Below, piece by piece: positions 8,325 to 13,601 of a stretch of DNA of 13,601 nt. The stretch covers positions 1-13,601 of the forward strand of contig CAYVUI010000119.1 in NCBI GenBank assembly GCA_964454745.1. Reading direction: 5' to 3'. The notes beneath the pieces were generated by a model. It made no database searches, was not told the DNA's origin, and was given only the letters and a program-made list of their open reading frames with translations. A program made the translations under genes and the position numbers. The stretch's first letter is position 1; each line of letters opens with the position of its first letter. The stretch is from CAYVUI01 sp964454745 (lineage in GTDB: Bacteria > Planctomycetota > Phycisphaerae > Sedimentisphaerales > Anaerohalosphaeraceae).

Positions 8325-8352
8325 TTGGCGGCCGTACTCATCGTTCTCTAAC

Positions 8353-8381
8353 TTGACACGGCCCCGGTCCTGATGTACAGT
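8353..8381 (+). promoter_or_regulatory. Candidate promoter of the GT-C-like membrane protein gene
   Basis: TTGACA (8353-8358), 17 nt, then TACAGT (8376-8381) give a perfect -35 and a 4/6 -10. It lies in the 133-bp gap after the DUF3604 stop and would start transcription near 8388, about 70 nt before the next ATG. No convincing intrinsic terminator precedes it, so read-through from DUF3604 is also possible. Confidence 0.5.
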
Positions 8382-8393
8382 CAACGGCCCGTA

Positions 8394-8415
8394 ATGAGGC
8401 CGCGTATCGCCTCAT
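8394..8415 (+). repeat. Leader hairpin upstream of the GT-C-like gene
   Basis: ATGAGGC (8394-8400) and GCCTCAT (8409-8415) form a perfect 7-bp stem with an 8-nt loop. No T-run follows, so it is not a standard intrinsic terminator. It would lie near the 5' end of the transcript from the promoter at 8353-8381. Confidence 0.4.
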
Positions 8416-8457
8416 ATCAGGATTGTATATGTCGTCTTATTCAGTAAGGTTGAATCC

Positions 8458-10458
8458 ATGAGCCGTATGCGGAAAAAATCCGGCAGGGCGAATGAAAACG
8501 AAATACCCCAATCCATCCCGGCAGCCAATGTCCCTGACGCGGCCCAATCTCATTTTATCGACCGATATGGGCTCTACGTGGTCCTGGCTGCTGTGTTTCT
8601 GCTCGGCCTTGTGATGGGGTATCAGAAGGTAAACAGCCCGGATCTTGGATTTCACCTGTCCTCGGCCCGCTGGATCATCCAAAACGGTGCGATCCCCAGC
8701 AAGGATATCTTCACCTATACTGTACCGGATAATACCTATATTGATCTGCAGTGGACTTATCAACTGGTCGTTTACGGGCTTGAAAAACTTTCCGGCCCGG
8801 CGGCGATCATGGCCCTAACCTCATTGCTGACGCTTGTGTTTTCCGCGACGCTCCTATGGCGTGTCCACCGCCAGGAAGGGCGGATTCCGCTGGCGGCGAT
8901 CTGGATGCTGATCGTCTTTTTCCTCGGCAGCCTCTGGGAGGTTCGCCCGCACTTGTTCTCGTGGATTTACGGCTCGCTGATCCTGCTCGTGCTGGAGGAA
9001 TACACCCGCGGCAACCGCAGATGGCTCTTTTTCCTGCCAATCCTCATGCTGCTGTGGGTAAACGCCCATTCGCTCTACGTATTGGGCCTGGTCAGTATCG
9101 GCACCTACGTCTTCAGTGATATCGTAAAAGGCTTCTGGCGGCATAAACGCCTGCATTTTGACAAGGGCCTTTTGCTCTGGGCCATCGCGGCCGGTGCGGT
9201 GTGCCTGTTCAACCCGTACCATATCAAGGGTCTGCTGTTCCCGATCAGCCAGTTCTTCCTGATCCAGGGTGAATCCGGATATAAATCGGTATTAACCGGG
9301 ACCGCGGAATTCGTCTCACCGTTTCGCTTTGCGGAATACGTCAAGGACGGGCGTTTCATACTCATCCAGCCGCGGCTCTGGTGGCAGGTCTTTACGCTGC
9401 TGGCCCTGGTCGGTATCATCGGCGCACGCAAAAAAGTACAGATGGCCCAGTGGCTGCTCTTTGTGGGTTTTCTGTTTATCTTCCATTCGGCGAATAAGAA
9501 TTTCGGATATTTCGTGATGGCGATTTTTCCCGTCTGTGCAGGGGGCCTTAGCCGGGTAGCTGCCAATATCGGCAATGCCCTCAAAAAGCCAGGGGCAGGG
9601 GCTTTTGCGTATGGCTCTGTCATTGTGGTTTGCGTCCTCCTGGCTATCGGGGCCGGAACAAACTGGCTCTACGAAGTCGGCTGGCAGCAGAACAACGTGG
9701 GCAAAAGCTTTGATAAAGAGGCACTCCCGGTCGATGCCTGCGCCTTTTTAAATGAGCACAACATCCAGGGCCGGATCATCAATAACTGGAACGACGGCGG
9801 ATTTATCGGCTGGAAAACGAATCAGAAGGTGTTCATCAACAGTGAGGGTAACACCATCGGCCTCGAGTTCTACGATCAGTACATCCAGGCTCGCGGTCCG
9901 GAGGGCTTTGCCGCGGCACTGGAAAAATGGCAGCCCACCGTCGCGGTCGTCCGCTATCGCATTACACCGTACTGGCTCTACCATCTGCACAATATCACCA
10001 AAGACTGGCGCATGGTCTATTCCGATAAGGATGTTGCCGTTTTTCTCCACGATTCCGTTTACCCTGAGATTCCCGCGCTGGAAAAGCCAAAGCCGGGGCA
10101 GGATTTCCCTGAGTATTCCCTCCAGCAGGTTGCGCAGATTGCGCAAAAGGCAGTGGAGTCTGGAAAGCCCGGTCTCTCGCAGTGGCTGCAGGGCAGCGGG
10201 GCCTATCCGCTAAAGGAGATGCACAAGTCCGCCTTTTATGTACACACCAACCAGCTCGATGCCTGTATCAATACCAGTGCCGCCGGGCTGGAGAAGGCGA
10301 ATTTTATCGTTCCCGAGCTGATGCTCAACATGGGCCACGCCCTCAACGCCAAAAAGCAGTACAGCATGGCCGACTACTGCTACAACGCCTTCCTCTTAGT
10401 AGACGACGATCCGTTGATTGTGCAGGAAATCTCCATCCAGCGGCAAAAACGCCGGTAG
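8458..10458 (+). CDS. Polytopic membrane protein, GT-C glycosyltransferase-like, with soluble C-terminal region
   Basis: 666 residues. After a basic 35-residue cytosolic start come roughly nine hydrophobic segments (about 38-56, 113-134, 144-160, 165-181, 188-219, 237-252, 308-322, 330-361 and 384-402; some may be pairs). The first outside loop carries D62-L-G-F-H66 and then a PSKDIFTYT-x-IDLQW stretch, and a later R163-P-H-L-F-S motif follows. This arrangement is typical of lipid-phosphosugar-dependent GT-C-like proteins of bacterial envelopes, in which an acidic residue in the first loop is catalytic. Residues about 420-535 resemble the soluble domain often seen after such cores (INNWNDGGFIGW, VFINSEGN, WRMVYSDKDVAVFLHDS). 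Residues about 605-660 look like one or two TPR-type helical pairs. An AAGG ribosome site precedes the start by about 11 nt. Its stop is 1 nt from the convergent GT2 gene. The sugar and acceptor are unknown; enzymatic function is inferred. Confidence 0.75.
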   Translation: MSRMRKKSGRANENEIPQSIPAANVPDAAQSHFIDRYGLYVVLAAVFLLGLVMGYQKVNSPDLGFHLSSARWIIQNGAIPSKDIFTYTVPDNTYIDLQWTYQLVVYGLEKLSGPAAIMALTSLLTLVFSATLLWRVHRQEGRIPLAAIWMLIVFFLGSLWEVRPHLFSWIYGSLILLVLEEYTRGNRRWLFFLPILMLLWVNAHSLYVLGLVSIGTYVFSDIVKGFWRHKRLHFDKGLLLWAIAAGAVCLFNPYHIKGLLFPISQFFLIQGESGYKSVLTGTAEFVSPFRFAEYVKDGRFILIQPRLWWQVFTLLALVGIIGARKKVQMAQWLLFVGFLFIFHSANKNFGYFVMAIFPVCAGGLSRVAANIGNALKKPGAGAFAYGSVIVVCVLLAIGAGTNWLYEVGWQQNNVGKSFDKEALPVDACAFLNEHNIQGRIINNWNDGGFIGWKTNQKVFINSEGNTIGLEFYDQYIQARGPEGFAAALEKWQPTVAVVRYRITPYWLYHLHNITKDWRMVYSDKDVAVFLHDSVYPEIPALEKPKPGQDFPEYSLQQVAQIAQKAVESGKPGLSQWLQGSGAYPLKEMHKSAFYVHTNQLDACINTSAAGLEKANFIVPELMLNMGHALNAKKQYSMADYCYNAFLLVDDDPLIVQEISIQRQKRR

Positions 10459-10459
10459 A

Positions 10460-11197
10460 TCAAAAATCGTACTTGCCGCGGAAATTATTCACGATCACCC
10501 CCAGCACCTCAAAGCCGTATTTGATCGGCTGTAAGTGCGATTCTTCATCCCCGTAATGCGTCGGAATCGGCAAATCCGCTACACGCAGCTTCTTTTTGCC
10601 CGACATCAGCAGCATCTCGCCGTCGAAATGAAACGTATCGCTTAGCTTCTCAAACGGGATCGCCTCCAGCGCCTTGCGGCTGTAGAGCATATACCCGCTG
10701 TGATATTCCGAAAGCTTCATCCCGTAGCAAAGGTTCTCCAGCCACGTCAGCATCATGTTCGCCACGAGTTTATACTTCGGCATACCACCCCGCAGGGCCG
10801 ACCGCCAGTCCTGCATCCGCGAGCCCAGCACAACATCCGCCTCGTCCGTAACCAGCGGCTGATACAATCGCTGCATCTCTTCCGGGGCATACTGACCGTC
10901 CGCATGCAGCAGTACGCCGACATCCGCGCCGAGTTCCAGTGCCCGCCGAAAGCCCGTCTTTTGCGCCGCTCCGTAGCCGCGGTTTTGCGGGTGCCAGATG
11001 ATCTCGATCTTATCGTACTTTTTCTTGAGCTGGTTCGAGACGGAATCGGGATGATTCGTGCCGCCATCCTCGACGATGATAATATGGCTGATCTCCTCCA
11101 TCGCCTCGGGCGTAATCCGTTCAAGCACGCCGGGCAGCGTGGCATCCGCCTTGTACGCGGGAATTACGACTGCGATTTTTTTCGTCGGGTGTGTCAT
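10460..11197 (-). CDS. Family 2 glycosyltransferase (dolichyl/polyprenyl-phosphate sugar synthase type)
   Basis: 245 residues from ATG at 11197. That start is chosen because its ATGA overlaps the epimerase stop (11194-11196) and an AGAAG element lies 8 nt upstream; an in-frame ATG at 11230 would add 11 residues but has no good ribosome site. GT-A fold motifs in order: VVIPAY (10-15), an acidic EDGG (43-46) in place of the common DDGS, NRGYGAAQKTG (72 on), HADGQ (98-102) as the DxD-equivalent nucleotide-sugar/metal site, and GSRM (125-128). Length and motifs fit the soluble DPM1-like branch, which moves a sugar from a nucleotide donor to a polyprenyl phosphate on the inner face of the membrane. 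There is no C-terminal membrane segment. It forms an operon with the upstream epimerase. Together with the GT-C-like gene that converges on it, which would use polyprenyl-phosphate sugars, this suggests envelope glycan or protein glycosylation; that link is inferred. Confidence 0.88.
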   Translation of the reverse strand: MTHPTKKIAVVIPAYKADATLPGVLERITPEAMEEISHIIIVEDGGTNHPDSVSNQLKKKYDKIEIIWHPQNRGYGAAQKTGFRRALELGADVGVLLHADGQYAPEEMQRLYQPLVTDEADVVLGSRMQDWRSALRGGMPKYKLVANMMLTWLENLCYGMKLSEYHSGYMLYSRKALEAIPFEKLSDTFHFDGEMLLMSGKKKLRVADLPIPTHYGDEESHLQPIKYGFEVLGVIVNNFRGKYDF

Positions 11198-12204
11198 TTG
11201 AACATCTTCTGTGTCCAGGTTTTCGGACATTTCTCGTTAATAATCTCGATATCGAGTGAATAGCGAAACTTCCGCGGACGTTTGGATTCAATCCATTGGG
11301 CCAGTGTCTCCAGGCTCTCCCGCAGGGTGTGCTGCGTCTTGTACGACAGCATTTTCCGGGCCTTGTCCGCGCTGCAGGTCGCGTGTTTTACCTCCTGCGG
11401 CCGAGGATCGACGAAGACCGGGTCGAAGTTTTTGAAATTGAGTACATCCGCGATCAGCTCAGCCAGCTCGAGGATCGTCACAAATTCCTCGTCCGGTCCG
11501 ATGTTGATCGTCTCGCCGACGACGTTGTCATCCACCATCGCCCGGGTAAAGCACGGCAAAATATCCCGGACATCCGAAAAGCATCGCTTCTGCATCCCAT
11601 CGCCGTAGATGATCGGCTGCTGGCCGCGGAGCATCAGGTTAATCATAATGCTCGCGACGTTGCGGTACGGGTCGTCATATTTCTGGTGCGGGCCGATGAT
11701 ATTGTGCGGCACGAGGTTGACATACTCAAAGCCATGCACCTTAGAGAGAATATGCAGCGTCTGTTCCGACGCCACCTTGGCGATGCCATATGGATCGATC
11801 GGTTTTGGCGTCATATCCTCGGTAAAAGGGCAGGTTTCCTGCTCGCCGTAGCGTGCCATGCTCGAGCAATTGATGACCCGTTTTACCCGGTTTTCCGAAC
11901 AGGCAGAGTACACCGTTGCCGAAATCTGCGAGGTGTTCTGCGTAACCAGGTGCGGCGAAAAGACGCTTAATCCCTCATAAGCCGAGCAGGCAGCGTGGAT
12001 TACGATATCCTGGCCGGCGGTCAGCTTCTTCATGGCATTAAGATACCGGCAGTCCACCTGGTGAAAATCCGCATCCTCGGGGACATTATCGATATACCCC
12101 CCGATCAAATTGTCGCATCCGGACACTTCATGCCCTTCGTCCAGCAGCCGATACGCCAACTGGCTGCCCAGAAAACCCGCGATTCCCGTTATAAAAACCT
12201 TCAT
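11194..12204 (-). CDS. NAD-dependent epimerase/dehydratase (extended SDR, sugar-nucleotide type)
   Basis: 336 residues, the normal length for extended SDR sugar-nucleotide enzymes. The Rossmann fingerprint is at the N-terminus (TG7-IA-G10-FL-G13), with D31 at the end of beta-2 favouring NAD over NADP. HAAC follows at about 70-73, catalytic Ser near 114-115 (INCSSMARYG), and the Y139-x3-K143 pair in DPYGIAK. The substrate-side motif VPHNIIGPHQ and the later KRCFSDVRDI and INIGPDEE motifs match UDP-glucose 4-epimerase and UDP-glucuronate or dTDP-sugar relatives, but the exact substrate cannot be assigned. The ribosome site AGGG is about 9 nt upstream of the ATG. It is the first gene of the two-gene operon with the GT2, and likely supplies or modifies the donor sugar nucleotide in the cytosol. 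Confidence 0.9.
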   Translation of the reverse strand: MKVFITGIAGFLGSQLAYRLLDEGHEVSGCDNLIGGYIDNVPEDADFHQVDCRYLNAMKKLTAGQDIVIHAACSAYEGLSVFSPHLVTQNTSQISATVYSACSENRVKRVINCSSMARYGEQETCPFTEDMTPKPIDPYGIAKVASEQTLHILSKVHGFEYVNLVPHNIIGPHQKYDDPYRNVASIMINLMLRGQQPIIYGDGMQKRCFSDVRDILPCFTRAMVDDNVVGETINIGPDEEFVTILELAELIADVLNFKNFDPVFVDPRPQEVKHATCSADKARKMLSYKTQHTLRESLETLAQWIESKRPRKFRYSLDIEIINEKCPKTWTQKMFK

Positions 12205-12330
12205 TTTCTACCCTGTGCCTTGCTTTGTTTTATTATTTGCAGCTTTGGGCCCCAATCCTGCCAGCCGGTACACAATCCGTAAGCATCCATAGATAAGGAG
12301 ATGAAAAAGACGCAACCCTCCACCGATTCG

Positions 12331-12377
12331 CCCTTTTTTGATGAAAAAACGGGTTTTTGCCCAATACCGCCCGTTTT
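12331..12377. repeat. Two mutually exclusive hairpins (attenuator-like)
   Basis: Hairpin A is CCCTTTTTT (12331-12339) with AAAAAA-C-GGG (12344-12353), loop GATG and one bulged C. Hairpin B is AAAACGGG (12346-12353) with CCCGTTTT (12370-12377), loop 16 nt. They share 12346-12353 and cannot form together. Read on the plus strand, A is followed by TTTTT; read on the minus strand, B ends in a run of six T. Either could act as an intrinsic terminator, though with little G/C in the stem. On the minus strand they would lie in the long leader of the epimerase operon. Confidence 0.45.
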
Positions 12378-12392
12378 CCATCGACGCAGACG

Positions 12393-12421
12393 ATTATACA
12401 AATCACAATCCGCCAAATCAA
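12393..12421 (-). promoter_or_regulatory. Candidate promoter of the epimerase-GT2 operon
   Basis: On the minus strand, TTGATT (12421-12416), a 17-nt spacer and a perfect TATAAT (12398-12393). The start would be near 12386, giving a leader of about 180 nt before the ATG at 12204; the leader contains the paired hairpins at 12331-12377. Confidence 0.5.
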
Positions 12422-12550
12422 GGTTCTATCCTTTATTACTCATTTTTTTAAAATGCAGATTCCTTACATTCAGAGTTGATATTCTTATGCTCGGGTATCC
12501 ATTCAAGAAAGCATATTGTTCGAGTGTTTTGGTAGGAATTGTGACTCTTG

Positions 12551-12582
12551 AATTGACAATATTTGTCTAATTTTAACATTAT
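12551..12582 (+). promoter_or_regulatory. Candidate promoter with inverted repeat, upstream of the response regulator
   Basis: TTGACA (12553-12558), 18 nt, then CATTAT (12577-12582, 4/6). The -35 lies in an imperfect inverted repeat: AATTGACAA (12551-12559) against TTGTC-T-AATT (12563-12572), with a 3-nt centre and one extra T. The start would be about 125 nt upstream of the response regulator. The call is moderate because AT-rich DNA produces such matches easily. Confidence 0.4.
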
Positions 12583-12655
12583 TTTGCCCCAAAGAGGTAT
12601 TTTATGTGATTTTCTCTTGCAATAAATGTGTCGTATGGGTAAATAAGGCTGTTGT

Positions 12656-12675
12656 ATCGTGATAATTGTCACGAT
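12656..12675. promoter_or_regulatory. 20-bp palindrome of CRP/FNR type
   Basis: The sequence reads ATCGTGATAATTGTCACGAT: nine of ten symmetric pairs match, and the core GTGA-N6-TCAC has the half-site and spacing of CRP/FNR-superfamily operators. It sits 40 nt before the response-regulator ATG. Placement close to the start fits repression better than classical activation. As RNA it could also fold into an 8-bp stem (one U-G pair) with an AAUU loop. Confidence 0.5.
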
Positions 12676-12715
12676 TTAAGCAAGAAAAAAGTAAATCTTG
12701 ATAGGAGACATCCAC

Positions 12716-13087
12716 ATGGCGAGAATACTTATTGTCGATGATGATCCGGATATCACCGGTGCCAGCAAGACGGTTCTGGAATCGAGCGGTCACGAGGTCT
12801 GGACGGCTTCCAGCCGCGGCGAGGGAATGAAGGCAATCGAAGAAAACACACCGGATCTGGTGATCCTCGATGTAATGATGGAACAGGCAGACGACGGGAT
12901 CGCAATGGCACAGGAACTTCGCCGCAAGGACTTCAAGAACCCGATCCTGATGGTAACAGGCCTGGGCAAGGTCACGGGCATGGATTACGGCAAGGATGAG
13001 TCTATTGTCCCGGTGGATGACTTCCTCGAAAAGCCCCTCCACCCGCAGACACTGATTAATAAAGTTAACGATCTTCTGAATAAATAA
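12716..13087 (+). CDS. Single-domain response regulator (CheY-like receiver)
   Basis: 123 residues, receiver domain only. The ATG at 12716 has an ideal AGGAG 8 nt upstream (12703-12707); the longer frame from a TTG at 12698 would include that ribosome site and is rejected. Receiver hallmarks are complete: acidic pair D8/D9 in ILIVDDD, phosphoacceptor D52 in VILDVMM, T81 in MVTG, and K106 in FLEKP. There is no output domain, so it should act by protein contact or as a phosphorelay intermediate, and no histidine kinase is visible nearby. The NuoE-family gene starts 14 nt after its stop, so the two are almost certainly co-transcribed. That pairing suggests that it signals to, or is tied in expression with, an NAD-linked redox complex. 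The residue loop between about 82 and 100 (GLGKVTGMDYGKDESIVPV) is longer than in CheY. Confidence 0.93.
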   Translation: MARILIVDDDPDITGASKTVLESSGHEVWTASSRGEGMKAIEENTPDLVILDVMMEQADDGIAMAQELRRKDFKNPILMVTGLGKVTGMDYGKDESIVPVDDFLEKPLHPQTLINKVNDLLNK

Positions 13088-13101
13088 GAGAGGAGATGAA
13101 T

Positions 13102-13601
13102 ATGCTGCATACTGAACAGGAACGTCTTGTGGAGCAGATCAAGGCGTGGGTAGAGCACCACGGCAGCGACCGCAGTGCCCTGATCCCCGTGCTCCAGGAG
13201 ATTCAAAGAAATTACTCACACATCACCGAACACGCCATGCAGATCGTTGCCGACTTGCTGGATATCCATCCCGTAGAGGTTTACGGCGTGGTCTCGTTCT
13301 ACAGTTTCCTCGATGAAAAGGCCAAGGGCAATTTCATCGTTCGCCTGTGCCGGACCATTTCGTGCGAGATGCAGGGCAAAGAGGCAGTCGCTCGCCAGCT
13401 CGAAAACGACTTGGGCGTAAGCTTCGGCGAGACGACCCCCGACGGTAAGTTTACCCTCGAATGGGCCAACTGCCTGGGTATGTGCGACCAGGGCCCGGCC
13501 ATGCTCGTCAATGAACAGATCTTCACGAAGGTAACCCCGGAAAAGGTACACGACATCCTCGAAGGGTGCCGCAAGGCCTTTACCGCCCACGCCCTTCAGA
13601 G
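13102..13601 (+). CDS. NuoE-family [2Fe-2S] subunit of an NAD-linked oxidoreductase or hydrogenase (3'-truncated)
   Basis: The frame is open to the window end, giving 166 residues. The start at 13102 is chosen because AGGAG (13091-13095) is 6 nt upstream; the in-frame ATG at 13096 touches that site. Residues 1 to about 75 form the helical N-terminal domain with the family motif VYGVVSFYSFL. The thioredoxin-like domain carries the four cluster ligands C83-x4-C88 and C124-x3-C128 (CRTISC and CLGMCDQGPA). This is the 24-kDa/NuoE type also found as the gamma subunit (HydC/HndA) of electron-bifurcating [FeFe] hydrogenases and in NAD-linked formate dehydrogenases. The EMQGKE and GETTPDGKFTLEWANC segments look more like the stand-alone hydrogenase-type branch than complex I, but this is a judgement from memory. 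A NuoF-like flavoprotein and then a hydrogenase or NuoG-like subunit would be expected next. Confidence 0.92.
   Translation, partial: MLHTEQERLVEQIKAWVEHHGSDRSALIPVLQEIQRNYSHITEHAMQIVADLLDIHPVEVYGVVSFYSFLDEKAKGNFIVRLCRTISCEMQGKEAVARQLENDLGVSFGETTPDGKFTLEWANCLGMCDQGPAMLVNEQIFTKVTPEKVHDILEGCRKAFTAHALQ

Larger units (their letters stand above)
12205..12715. other. 511-bp AT-rich gene-free region between divergent transcripts
   Basis: No convincing gene is present: the short open frames here have no family resemblance, and the one at 12301 has its AAGGAG touching the ATG, which is poor spacing. The right part, from about 12400 to 12700, is much richer in A/T than the flanking genes. It contains a minus-strand promoter candidate, two overlapping hairpins, a plus-strand promoter candidate with an imperfect inverted repeat, and a CRP/FNR-like palindrome, each listed separately. 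Confidence 0.7.

Noticed and set aside
8330..8363. GGCCGT/ACGGCC pair after the DUF3604 stop as a terminator
   Set aside because: Only 6 bp with a 22-nt loop and no T-run; too weak.
5385..8451. 11-bp direct repeat TCAGTAAGGTT at 5385-5395 and 8441-8451, both near gene starts
   Set aside because: An 11-mer repeated in 13.6 kb is expected by chance many times; one copy acts as a ribosome site and the other is in the wrong orientation for that.
11195..11230. Longer GT2 protein starting at 11230
   Set aside because: It would overlap the epimerase by 37 bp with no good ribosome site; the ATG at 11197 gives a 4-bp ATGA overlap.
12301..12570. Possible 89-residue gene with AAGGAG before its ATG
   Set aside because: The AAGGAG directly touches the ATG (no spacer), the product has no recognisable features, and the frame runs through hairpins and AT-rich regulatory DNA.
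12637..12649. Possible sigma-54 promoter (GG...GC)
   Set aside because: The GG to GC spacing is 8 or 9 nt instead of the required 10, and flanking bases do not match.
12698..12718. Earlier TTG start for the response regulator
   Set aside because: It would put the ideal AGGAG site inside the coding region; the ATG at 12716 has that site at the right distance and begins directly with the receiver fold.

Overview
The window looks like a chromosomal segment from an anaerobic, polysaccharide-degrading planctomycete, probably class Phycisphaerae (Sedimentisphaerales-like). This is inferred from a LamG protein ending in a dockerin-like repeat of the style common in that group (D-x-N-x-D-G-x-I-x-x-x-D, then an 'ADFAILARDW'-type helix), from large secreted multi-domain proteins, and from a NuoE-family subunit of the type found in NAD-linked hydrogenase or dehydrogenase operons. 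No marker gene is present to prove it.

Layout. (1) 1-1998, plus strand: end of gcvPA and complete gcvPB, the two halves of glycine dehydrogenase (P-protein), coupled by an ATGA overlap. (2) 2017-8324: a block for exported proteins. A minus-strand pair (PKD/LamG/dockerin protein at 4206-5375, then Tat-exported metallophosphoesterase at 2017-4191) is divergent from a plus-strand 900-residue secreted DUF3604/PHP-type protein (5622-8324). The 246-bp gap holds two back-to-back near-consensus sigma-70 promoters whose -35 boxes lie in the two arms of a perfect 10-bp inverted repeat. (3) 8458-12204: a glycan or envelope module. A polytopic GT-C-like membrane protein (plus strand) ends 1 nt from a convergent minus-strand operon of an extended-SDR sugar-nucleotide epimerase and a GT2 glycosyltransferase (ATGA-coupled). 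(4) 12205-12715: a 511-bp AT-rich gene-free region with candidate divergent promoters, two mutually exclusive hairpins and a CRP/FNR-like palindrome. (5) 12716-13601, plus strand: a single-domain response regulator followed closely by the start of a NuoE-type [2Fe-2S] subunit that runs off the window.

How the parts relate: the gcv genes are ordinary one-carbon metabolism. The divergent secreted block is the best candidate for an under-described system: two unrelated metal-dependent hydrolase folds plus a dockerin/LamG protein sharing one symmetric control region. The receiver plus NuoE pair suggests phosphorelay input into an NAD-linked redox complex. No RNA genes, insertion sequences or CRISPR arrays were seen.
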